Origin: Otis tarda
Lineage: Eukaryota; Chordata; Aves; Otidiformes; Otididae
DNA length: 64,000 bases
Assembly: GCA_026413225.1 (NCBI GenBank)
Contig: CM048575.1
Span: 3,748,001 to 3,812,000 of the forward strand
Direction: 5' to 3'
Shown: positions 26,271-36,258 of the stretch, one piece after another
Layout: each line of letters opens with the position of its first letter
How positions within the stretch are numbered: position 1 is the first letter of the stretch
Program-made: the position numbers and the translations under genes
Notes under the pieces: generated by a model
Database searches by the model: none
Seen by the model: the letters and a program-made list of their open reading frames with translations, nothing else
Told to the model about the DNA's origin: nothing

Positions 26271-26335
26271 CACGTGACGCCGCGCGCCTGCACACGTGAG
26301 GCCGGCGCTGAGGCCGGCGGCGCCCTCGGCACGTG
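26271..26335. promoter_or_regulatory. Cluster of three CACGTG E-boxes
   Basis: Three perfect CACGTG palindromes at 26271-26276, 26293-26298 and 26330-26335 lie 10-75 bp upstream of the DNAJC8 start codon. The first and third are followed by AC, giving CACGTGAC as bound by USF and TFEB/TFE3/MITF-class factors. Binding is inferred from motif only. Confidence 0.6.
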
Positions 26336-26450
26336 ACCGCAGGGCGCGCCATAGCAACAGGCCCCGCCCCCACCGCCGTCGTTCCCTCCCTCTCCTTCCC
26401 TCACTGCCGGACACCCGCGGCGGGTCCCGAGGGGACGGTCCGGCCCGGCC

Positions 26451-26484
26451 GGGGCAGGGGCAGGGGCAGGGGCAGGGGCAGGGG
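26451..26484 (+). repeat. GGGGCA hexanucleotide repeat, quadruplex-prone
   Basis: Five tandem GGGGCA units followed by GGGG, inside the shared promoter about 165 bp upstream of the ATP5IF1 start. Six evenly spaced runs of four guanines on the plus strand fit the G-quadruplex pattern. Confidence 0.8.
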
Positions 26485-26574
26485 AGCGCAGCGCAGCCCG
26501 GGGCGGAGGAGCCGTACGGAGTCCCAAGTCCCGCCTCTGCCCGGAGCGGAGCCGTGTGGAGGGGGAGGGAAGGC

Positions 26575-26586
26575 TGCGCATGCGCG
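26575..26586. promoter_or_regulatory. NRF1-type palindromic site
   Basis: TGCGCATGCGCG matches the nuclear respiratory factor 1 consensus (YGCGCAYGCGCR), 63 bp upstream of the ATP5IF1 start codon. NRF1 is known to drive many nuclear genes for mitochondrial proteins, which fits ATP5IF1. Confidence 0.75.
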
Positions 26587-26648
26587 GGCCGTGACGCCGC
26601 GGCGCGGGGCGGGTCCCGTCCGCGCGGCGCTCCAAGGGCAGGCGGGCG

Positions 26649-27247
26649 ATGGCGGCCGTGGTGGCGGCGGCGAGGGGCGGCCTGCGTGGGGCTCTGCTGG
26701 CGCAGCAGCAGCGCTGGAGCTCGGGCTCGGGCGCCGACCAGGTGGGCGCGGGGGGTGTCCCCGTCCCTCTGTCCTTGTCCCTGTTTCTTCCCCGTTCACA
26801 GCCGTCTCTCCCCGCAGCTGGGCGAGCTGGGCAAAGGCGCCGGGAAGGGCGGCGGCGGCGGCGGCGCGATCCGCGAGGCCGGAGGCGCCTTCGGGAAGAA
26901 GCAGGCGGCCGAGGAGGAGCGGTACTTCAGGTCAGCAGGCCCGGGGGGGCCCGCACAGGACGCTGCCCCCAACCCCCGGGGCCGGGTGGCCTGGCCCTGG
27001 TTCTCTGCCAGCCTCGCCCGCAGCCCGGCCCCCGCCTCCGCGCCCAAGGGCTGCGGGGAGCCGCGGGTGTGCGGGTGCCGCACCTCGTGCCGTGCTTTCT
27101 TGCAGGGAGAAGGAGAGGGAGCAGCTCGCTGCCTTACGGAAACACCATGAGGAAGAGATCGATCACCATAAGAAAGAGATAGAGCGCCTGCAAAAAGAAA
27201 TTGAGCGTCACAAGTATAAGATTAAGAAGCTTAAAGACGATGACTAA
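26649..27247 (+). CDS. ATP5IF1: ATP synthase F1 subunit inhibitory factor 1 (IF1)
   Basis: Three exons: 26649-26741, 26818-26930, 27106-27247; GT-AG introns of 76 and 175 bp; 348 nt, 115 aa (mammalian precursor about 106). Residues 1 to about 25 are a mitochondrial presequence rich in Ala/Arg/Gln with no acidic residue. The inhibitory core [20 protein letters not shown] lies at residues 49-68. The C-terminal coiled coil that makes IF1 dimers is at about 70-112, with a His-rich stretch (HH at 82-83 and 89-90) in the region known to sense pH. IF1 blocks ATP hydrolysis by F1-ATPase in the matrix when the proton gradient collapses. Unusual: a run of six glycines (42-47) and extra linker just before the core. 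The start is the first ATG of the frame in a strong context (GCG before it, G at +4). Confidence 0.97.
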
Positions 27248-27395
27248 GCTGATGCTGTTGTTGATGTGCATGGCCAATGCTGATTGTGGTGTAAAACAGC
27301 ATTGAAGACTGTATGCTTTGGCCAACGTAATCCAAATTTGTCCAATTACACTGTGGCCTGCAACAATGTCAAATAAATTACTCACTCTCTCTTTT
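27248..27395 (+). other. ATP5IF1: ATP5IF1 3' UTR with poly(A) signal
   Basis: Short 3' UTR. AATAAA lies at 27372-27377, 125 nt after the stop codon at 27245-27247. A T-rich stretch follows, so cleavage near 27390-27400 is expected. Confidence 0.75.
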
Positions 27396-30300
27396 CTGTT
27401 CTGGTTAATGAAAAAAAAAATCCACTGTCTGCTTTTAAACTTCATTGTTCTTCCAAAATAAGGATATACTCCTGAGTAGGCAGTCCTGTACAGAATGCCA
27501 CTATTTTCTTTAGGTTTATTTGAAAGAAATGACCATGTGTATTTAGTGTGCTGACTTTTACAGGTAAAGCTGCAAGAAGACTTTGGGGCGGGGGGGAAAT
27601 GGTGCCTGGAAGAGACCTGTTCACACGGAAATAACTTTGTCTCAAGAAAACTGCCACTGTGGTGTAGGGGTGACATGACTCTCCACTGAACTAGCAGAGC
27701 ACCTATAAAAAAATAAGGTGCTTTTGTTGCACTTAGTGTTTAGTGCTATAAACTGAGAGGGGAAAATCCTATTCTAAGTTGTGATGATTTCACTTGTGGT
27801 GGTTCCTAGAGCAAGACAACTGAAGTCCTGACTTCTACATGAACGTTCTTTTTCCAAAAGCCTTTACTTGCCCAGTGGTGGTTTGTTCTGCCTCTAGTTC
27901 TCCATATTCCTTATCTAAGTCCTTTTCTAAAGAAGGGTGGAATAAGATTAATTTTATGCAGGTTCAGTCACTTTTGTGATTTTAATACAAAAAATCCATC
28001 ACAAAATGTATTTCGAGTTACCTACTGAAATAGCATAGCCCTGATGTGAGAAGGATTTTATGAAATAAGAATGGGCAGGTAAGAAAACAGCCTTTCCTTC
28101 CAGACCTGCCCTGTCCGGTCGGTAAACTGCCTGAACAGACCTAGGACCTTCCACCATGGGGAAAAGCCACCCTGTGCCACTGCCCAGCGTCGCAGTGGAG
28201 CTAGACTGGGGGGATGAGAGGCTGGAACTGCTCGGTCTGAAACAGCAGGAGGCAAAGGGGAGCCTTTGAAGTACAAAGTGCTTGGAGAAGGGTGTGAAGG
28301 TGTCCCAGTTTCTCCTTTGTTAATTCATACATCCCCAATTAGCTGTTTTCCCCTTGGCCCACTCTTGCGGGAGGAACTAGTGGAGAGTAAATGACAGCAC
28401 TATTGCTCTAATCAAGCCTCCAAGCCCTTAAAAACTCTTTGCTCAGCCGGTGGGAGACGGCGCTGCAGTGAGCTGCGTGGAGGATGTGTGTAGAGCTGTC
28501 TCCGTGAGGTTCGTTCTTTTTAGTTGAGGCTGGTTAACCTCAGCCAAAAATATTCATATCTCTCCTTCCCCACCTCCCTGGGAATATCTAGTGTGAAGAA
28601 CTGTGTCATGAAAAGCAATAGGCTGTTGACTTGTTGAGTTTTTACCCACTTAAAATTCCAATTTTTTACCCGTTTAAAAATCTTTTCCCTATTGTCTCTG
28701 TCAGCTGGTTGGCTCCCCCCCAAAGCTGTGGGGGGAGATGTCCCCATGGAAGACCAATTTATTGGCATTGCAGCTACAGTGGACTATGCCATAGCTGAAA
28801 TAAATATTTGCACAACTTTATATTCTGAAGTGAACAGACGAGGGCTTAAATTCATGGTTTTGTGGTTTACTCTGCATCTTTGTGCACCACTGAAATCTTA
28901 GCTATGCCATGAACGCTCAGCCTCTGCCCAGATGCCTGTAAGGGAGAGCAGATTTGCTGTGAGACTCCGTGAGAGCGTTGTGATCTGGACCGCTATCATC
29001 CACTGTGCTGCCAGGAGCGGCATTACAAACTCTCTGCAGTCCGCCGGAGGTCAGGTGTGTGGTACAGTACCATGCTACACAGCAGAGAACTTTCCTGCCC
29101 GCTCTCTGTAACACGTCTCCTTTTCCTCGTGTTTCAACTTTGTGCAAATTGCAGGGGGTCTCCTGCGCTGGTAGATGTGCTGGGTCCTTTACCACGTGTT
29201 CGTAAACCCATCCCATTTCCTGGGGAGGAAAGTCTAGTTAATTCACTTCTCTGCAGTCACCCTGAGCTTCTCTCAGGTCATGGCAATGGAAGTACCCACG
29301 ACAAGGACAGGCAGCTGCAGATCTGGGCCAAGCAAGCGGGCTGGGCGTCTCTTTCAGCAGCAGTTTGACTGGCAGATGATGATTATAAAGCCATGCCCAC
29401 AGACTATGGCTGCTGGAGAAGCTGAACAGATTATCAATGCTGCTGTGCAAAGAAGATGGTCTCCATCCTGCTTCCAGCTCTTCTCTTCCCTTTCCCTGTC
29501 TCAGGTGTTGGACTCCTGGGGGAGTCATTCAGCCTGTTACCTCCCCAGCCTGTATTTTTGTTCTGAGCCCAATGAATGCTAGGTTAGCAAGTTAAATGGC
29601 TGGTGGAGTCCAAAAGTGACAAAGTCACCACCAAGCAAACGTGAGAAGTGCTGAGGAGGGAGGTGTGCATGTGGTGGGAGCAGTCTTCTCACATCTCTTG
29701 AAATTACCTTTGCTGAATTAGAACGGTCTCTATCTCAGCTGGCATGGTAGCTGATTTTGCAGCCATCCTCTCGTCAGAGATTCCACGTGGCTGTGAACCT
29801 TAACACCTTGGGTAGTGTCTGTTCAATTTGTCCCCGTGATGAGCTTTCTCTACTGTATTCTACCCACTGACCTCCTCTCTTCCAGGGAGTCCCAATAACC
29901 TAAATCTCCCTGAAACCAGTTTGCTTTAGTTTAACGCCAGTGCCACTCTGGCCCTTCCTAGTGAATGAGCATTATTTCATTTCCTTGGCAGTGCAATTAT
30001 CTCTGCCTAGCGAAAGTCCCCTCTCCTGAACTCGTCTCTAGCAATCACAATCACCTCACCCACCCCACCTCTTGTACCAGCTCTTTACCAGGGGCAATTC
30101 TCTGAGCAACTGAGCTTCTACGAGAGCTCCCAGCACACCACTCTTGGCCACAGCACCCTGTCCCTTTTCTTGCGCTGGTTCTGGTGCTCATTAAGACATT
30201 TTCTATGCAGATTCGATTGCAGAAATGTTTTTTCCTCTTCCCTGGGGTTAGCAAGAAGAATGAGTTTGTGTAGTTTCTGGTCAGCAGCAAGGGTTGTTCA

Positions 30301-33300
30301 AGGTAAACGTTCAAGGGGAGACCTCTGCCTTTGGGCAAGGGAGATGTTAAATCATCTTGTTTTGTGTAGTTTGAGTTGCATCTCTTCAGAAGTGTTTTTT
30401 TTTTTCTTCTATTGAGGTTTGAACTGTCAGTCTCTGCAATAAGTTACCAAATGACATGGCTGGGTGTTGCTTGTTACTGATTCTTATGATACAGCAGTAA
30501 CCCACCACAGGTGAGTATAGTAGACCTAGGGTGCTTCAAGAAAGTTATTCTTCCAAGTGGAGTGCAATATGGCAATAGCACCAGCTTGAAGGCTTGTAAC
30601 GTTGGGTTTTTTTTTCTGCAGCTCCTTTGGCAGTGCTTGTGATGAAAACATAAGAGGCAGGTAAATGTGAAAGATGTCAGAGTTTAAGTTACAGACAGAC
30701 CTCTTACTAGAAGTATTTCAGCAACGAGAAGGCGGAGATGATTTAAGATGATCGTATTTGGTCTGATGGACGTTTCACCAGCAGGGTTTGGTATTCTGGA
30801 GTGTACTGCAACACCGTAGGGCTTCTGATGAATGATGCAAGCATTTGTGTGACCAGGAGCAAGCAGTTTGTTTGGGGTTCAGTCATCCACCTTCAGGGCC
30901 AGTAGACAGAGAGATGCCAGCTACGGACTGCGGCCACTTCAGTGCCCGCGGTTTGCTGTACAACTCCAGAGTGAGAGTGCTGAGGAGTGAAACACGATTA
31001 CACCTCAGACCTGAGGTGATTGCTGGTGAATTAAGAAGGTACCTTCCCAGAACCCCCCTCAGTTCAGTGAGGTCTGGAGGACAGGGCTCAGTTGTCTTTT
31101 GGAAATCAGTAGCTACAAACTGCCAGCTGCTTTTGGTGCAGAGCAACCAAACCCCTGAGCTGATGTTTGAGGCTGGTAAGGCTGCAAGACTGGCGCTTAA
31201 CTCGCTTAACAGGCGTAGAGGCACTTACTGTCCGGAGTTTCCTCAACTGGTCTGGAATGGCTGACGGCATGAATAGCTCTCTCCATCCCGCAGACACAGG
31301 GGTACCCAAAGGAAAGGATTCTTCTCTCTTCCCTGCCAGCACTGGTGCATCCTGGTCATTTGATTTTTCCTCAGAGCTGGACTGACCCTGTTCACAACAC
31401 CCTAACTGTCAACAGCCACCTACAGCACAGGTTCATAAAAAAAAACCCTTTACTTCTTGGAGTGGCCTTTACATTCCAATGAGTTCCTTCCTTACCCCCA
31501 GATCCCCTGTCCCTATCTTGCTTCTATAGATCATGGCCCAAAACTGCTTGGCCACTGCAGAAGTGGGAAAAGTGCACTTTTTTTTCCAGCTGAAATTGAG
31601 CTGGTGATTATCACCGCAGCAAACAGAAGCTTCTTCCCAAGGCGCTTAGTTTGTGCTGAATCCTACACAAATATGATGAAAATTGCCAAGAATCTTTGGC
31701 TGAGGGCTGGCGACAGAAGTGACAAGAGAGGGAAGTGATATATCCAAGACTTTTGGCAAGGTAGTTTTAGTGCAAGATACCTAGGTCGCCCTGTCTGCTC
31801 TCGTCGGGCCTTGTTGTCACACCAGTCCTCCCTACTCCAGAGCAGACAAGGGGAATGAGGTAGGACACAGACAAAGCATATACGTATGTTTTCCCAAAAT
31901 CAAATACACTGGCTCTGTGCAAGGCAAAATAAATGTAAGTACAAAAAAAAAACCCTGGTCATAACAGCAGCATGGCTTCTGTAGGTAGAAATTATTTTCC
32001 TGAGCATTTCCCTGCTTTAGGGGAGTGGAACACACTGGGAGGTTTCAGAAAGTTCCCCACTGATAAATAAAGCCTGTAGATTTTTTTTTTTTAAGACAAA
32101 CCTCCTCTCACTGAAAGCCTGGGCTTTGACAAACACGAGAAGAGCTGCATGCAGAGCACCAGAGCAAGAGAGGTTTGCTGGAGGCAGGCACATCCATGAC
32201 ACGTTATCCATAATAGCTGCACTGATAATCGGTCAGAATAAAAAGTCTAAAGCACTATGTTGCATTAAAATTAAAAATGTAAAATTTAGATTAACAGCCA
32301 AGTTAACTGCTGCTATAGATACCCTTTCTATAGCCCTATCCTTAATGGTTTGAAGCCGGAATAATGTTTGTTAAAGAGTCATAATTTAAACAACACGCCT
32401 TTGTCTGACCTGTCTAAAAGCAAAAAGCATAAAATGAGAAAACGCTAACTCCATCAACAGCCCGTGAAGAACTGCTTAGCTTTGCCAAACTACTGAAGAA
32501 ACTAGGGAAAGGTAATTCCAGCAAGGGTTACCACAACCACCAACTCATAGACCCTCTACCCAAATCGTACCACCGACTCAAAAGAAGTCGGTGGAGTAAC
32601 AGGACTGAACATGCGCACTGATTTATATGCTAGGTGAAGAGACTCTGACCAGCCATTTCATAAAATTACAATGCTTATGTATTAGAAAGTTGACTATGTT
32701 GATGTTTTGTGTATAAATAAGAGGCGATTTGGACCTCTAGAGTGCTGTCTTGGGACAGGCACCCCTACACGCACGTGTATGCAATAAAAGGAATATCTCT
32801 GCTCTGTGTGTGAATTGGCTCTTTGCACAACGGGTGACGGATCCAAGTTTGGGGACAAGCACCAGAAAATGTCATTTCGTATATATATTAACAGCTCACA
32901 CACAAGCTACAGCAGAATCAATTCTGTCATCTTGCCACTGATGTGGAAACAAAGGAATTTCAGTGCAAGCTTGGAAAAGGAGTGGCAGACTGATGGGAAC
33001 AGGCTGAGCCTCAGCAAAACTCAACCTCTGGCTGTCAGGCAATAGGCAAATGTCAACAGAGCACAGGGTAAATACATACAGATGCTGAAAAGCCTCATCC
33101 CTTCACCTCCTTTGCTCTGTCTGCTAATGGATATGCTCACCTTTCTCCCCTGCAGCACCCAGGGACTCCCGGGTGCTGAAGGAATCAGAAAGGCGAAGGC
33201 AGCGTCACTGCCCGGAGCTGCGGTCTCACCTCTCCGCTTAGTTACCAGCTGATGGCCACAGGGACACCGTAGCTTGCTGCACGTTCACAAGCCAGCGAGA

Positions 33301-35589
33301 CTTGTTGCCTGCCCTCCCAGACCGAGGCAAGCCAGCTCTCTGCAGCAGAGACTAACCTTCCCCTTGGTTCCGAAACGGTTTTTGTTCTGCCTTGCCTTGG
33401 CCTAGGACTAAATCAGGTCTTGTGTCTATCTGTTTAGTTCCAACCAGAGGGAGCTGTAACTAGTACCTTGCCAAGATTTTCTAGCAAAACTTAAAATTGA
33501 AAAAATCTAGCATAAATTTAAAATCACTCTTCATCCTAGAGCATCTAGGACCTCCTTTCAGGCTCAGCTTGCTGTCTGGCACTGGACTAACCCTACTAGC
33601 TGCAGGCCATAGCTTGTTCCTGGCTAGAGGTGTTCAACATTCAGATCATTTTGGGCTCAGCGTGAGACCAAAGAGCAAAGTGGCTGCTGAAGCACACGCA
33701 GAGGTTAAGGTGGTAGCAGCTGCAGATATTCTGACGTGACATAACAGAGCCTGGTCTGTAAGCCAAAGGGCTGAGGTCTACAGCCAGCCTGGAGCTCTGG
33801 CACCTTTCTATGGCAATACGATAGAAGATACCTTCTGGTGTCCTGCTGCCTTCAACAGTCAACACCCAGAGAATAACCGCAGAGCAGAGCTTGGTTATAG
33901 AAACAAAGCAAACCCCCAACACATGGAGGGCAAGAACATCCAAAAGTAGAAATGGAAGCAAAGGACCACCTTCAACCGGGGACAAAGAGTAGCACGATTC
34001 ACTCAGGATCAACAACCTGTGCCCAGGCAGCACAGGCAGAAAACCGCAGATGTGCCGAAGGATGCAGATGTGCCTTCGTGTCAGAACTCAGTCAGGCCCG
34101 TTGCAGACGACATTTATCTGCAACACAGCAGAGGATTTTCAAACTGTTTTTCTCAGTGTAACCAGGGTTCTATTGTCATGTGAATCAAAGCTTATAGACC
34201 TCACCACAGCAAAAAATACCAACTAGACTGCTCTATGGAACCAGTATGAAAAGGGAAATGGTTTCAGTGTAATTATCATATTCCAGTGAAAAAGTAAAAG
34301 TGCTGGATCCTCGTAAAGAACATGGGGTGGAAGTGTGGCTGCTTAGAGTTAATCCATGTTTAATTACAAAGTCTATCTTATGAACACCAATTTATAAATT
34401 GCTTAAATTATTAATCTCTTAGCAGAAAAATAGCATGCTAAAGTCATGTACTGGCAAAAACATGTCAAGCTTAACACAAAATCAATATCGATTTGGGGTA
34501 GGAAATGAGAACTACCAAAAAAAGCCCTACCCCCAAAACCCACGGCCTACTAATGCTCACAACTATCTACATAGTTACCCACAAGGGCCTGGGAACTACC
34601 ACTGCAGAACAGGTAAGAAAGCGTCAGCAATGCCACCAAGGCTTTTATTTTGGCAATTAGTACGTTAGGAATCTTCCTGCTGTAAGATCTGGTAGTGCTC
34701 AGCAATAGAAATCATTACACTGCCAGAAGCGTACACACCCCAATATTCATTTTGCTATATTCTCATCACGTTCAGTTATCAGCCGACAGCAGATATCTCA
34801 GTATACGCCACATTTCACTCCTGGATACAATATTATAAAATATTTAAGGGTTTTGCAGGACATTTATTAAGCACCATTAAAGGGACAGATGCTCAGATCC
34901 CTCCATTTCTCTCAATTTTTGTGCTACGAGAACTTCTTAAACCTGTAATCCTTAACTCCCAGTAAAATAAACTTCTGCAGTGAACTCGAATGGATGAGGC
35001 AACGAACAATTATTTCTCCTTCCTTCTTTATGCCACAGTAGACCCTATATCCAGCGAAGAAGAGCTGTCACTACTGCCAAACCTGGTGAGGGAAGCCACA
35101 GAGGCAGCGCAGATTTCACCGGAGAAGCAACGTGTCTGCCACCAGACAGGTTCAGCACGACAGACCGAACACCTCCAAGACCTGGAGTTTGCCTCTGACT
35201 TCTGGACCAGAAAGCTTCTTTTATTTACATCAGGTAACATATGCACTTTTTACCCATGGAAATGTACACGCTTACCACACTCTGCAGGTGCACGGGTGCC
35301 TACAGGAGAGTCGTTTCGTGGTTAAGCTCCTGAAGGACCTTCTCTGGGAGCACACAAGTCACTGCTTGTGTTTCCTTACCGGGCTCGGGAGCGTTCCCGT
35401 GACCGTACGTACACACACATCCACATACAGATTATCCGGGTGCACTCCGCACAGCGCTCCCGAACCCGGCTCGGCCCAACCGAGCACACGTTTACTGTCG
35501 CGTTACACAACAGGAGGACAAGGAGATGAAGGCGGTGCAACACCATGGGTGCCAGGAAGCTGTTTTCTCCCGGAATTCTCTATTCATCG
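27396..35589. other. Intergenic between ATP5IF1 and HNRNPR
   Basis: About 8.2 kb. It holds the LTR-like block at about 32.4-32.85 kb with a 9-bp-stem hairpin at 32570-32594, and a splice-bounded open stretch at 35039-35233. No coding gene was recognised. Confidence 0.5.
32400..32850 (+). mobile_element. Probable solo LTR of an endogenous retrovirus
   Basis: The spacing is that of a retroviral LTR: TATAAATA at 32712-32719, then AATAAA at 32783-32788 only about 65 bp later, followed by a GT/CT-rich stretch. The upstream part has the mix of short motifs usual in U3 regions. The exact ends and target-site duplication could not be set, and no gag, pol or env remains are adjacent. It could instead be a chance TATA/poly(A) pairing. 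Confidence 0.4.
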
Positions 35590-36005
35590 CATCAAAGTCT
35601 GCGCCTGATCCGGCAAACCAGGCGAGCGACGCTTAACCACAGATTAACCCCAGAGCAGCAGGCCCAGACACCAGGGTCCCTCACGCCGACGGCCTGAACC
35701 GCCGTTCTCGCTGCCCCTACGCACCCTCCCCGCTTCACCCCGGGCCCGGGGCCCACCCGTGACCAGCCACGCCCCGGCGGCCCCGGGCAGCGGCCGGGCG
35801 CACAGGGAGAGGGGGCCCCGGCCCGGCCCCTCAGCCGGAGGCTCCGCCGCCGGCTCCGCCCCCGCCGCCGCGCGGGGAGAGGCGGGGCAAGCGCGGAAGC
35901 ATCCTGGCGCTCCCTTTGTTCGAAGGCCACGGCCGGCGCTGCCCCTTTAAATCCTCCCACCCCCACTCCGGCCCTACCGGCGCGCCGGGTTGAAGGCGCT
36001 GCGCG

Positions 36006-36033
36006 ATTGGTTCCAGTGCCTCCCTCTCATTGG
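36006..36033 (-). promoter_or_regulatory. HNRNPR: Paired inverted CCAAT boxes
   Basis: ATTGG at 36006-36010 and again at 36029-36033, each followed by T. Paired CCAAT boxes 20-35 bp apart are typical of NF-Y controlled TATA-less promoters. They sit just ahead of HNRNPR exon 1. Confidence 0.6.
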
Positions 36034-36089
36034 TCTCCGGGAGGACGGTCGAGTCCCGCCTCCCACGTTTCATAGGCGCCGCCGGCTGT

Positions 36090-36258
36090 TCGTCTAGAGC
36101 GTGAGTTCCTGAGTGGGTGAGGCAGTGGTCCCTGGAAACAGTTCCGGGAAACCCCGCGTGTTGCCGGGGTCGCGCCGCCGTCCATGAGGAGAAGGAGGAG
36201 CGCGCGCCATTTGCCGTCGCTGCTTGGGCCCGAGCTGCGCCGCGCAGGCCCCGCTCCG
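36090..36258 (+). other. HNRNPR: HNRNPR first exon (5' UTR, possibly coding)
   Basis: The exon ends at a consensus donor, CCG then GTGAGT, at 36258/36259 inside the CpG island. The 5' end is not visible and is placed after the CCAAT boxes. An ATG at 36184-36186 opens 25 codons that run to the donor with no stop and in phase with the main HNRNPR ATG; see findings. The exon is assigned to HNRNPR because no other plus-strand gene lies between here and 42486. Confidence 0.6.

Larger units (their letters stand above)
26262..26648. promoter_or_regulatory. Bidirectional DNAJC8/ATP5IF1 promoter
   Basis: The 387 bases between the two divergent start codons are almost entirely G+C with dense CpG and no TATA box. 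They contain CACGTG at 26271, 26293 and 26330, a GGGGCA hexamer tract at 26451-26484, and an NRF1-type palindrome at 26575-26586. A GATGGCGGC (YY1-like) core covers each start codon. The head-to-head arrangement is seen directly; that both genes are driven from here is inference from the lack of any other room for a promoter. Confidence 0.85.
25790..27110. promoter_or_regulatory. CpG island over the DNAJC8/ATP5IF1 divergent promoter
   Basis: Base composition switches sharply to GC with very frequent CG dinucleotides. The island runs from DNAJC8 intron 1 through both first exons to ATP5IF1 intron 2, and the sequence outside on both sides is AT-rich. Limits are approximate, judged by eye. Confidence 0.85.

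Noticed and set aside
25566..26799. Several 170-290-codon frames across the DNAJC8/ATP5IF1 CpG island
   Set aside because: These are shadows of CpG-island sequence: low-complexity Arg/Pro/Gly/Ala translations in several frames. Only the DNAJC8 and ATP5IF1 first exons within them match known proteins.
29057..31738. Open frames of 90-140 codons between ATP5IF1 and HNRNPR
   Set aside because: No family resemblance, no splice structure, and a length expected by chance over this interval.
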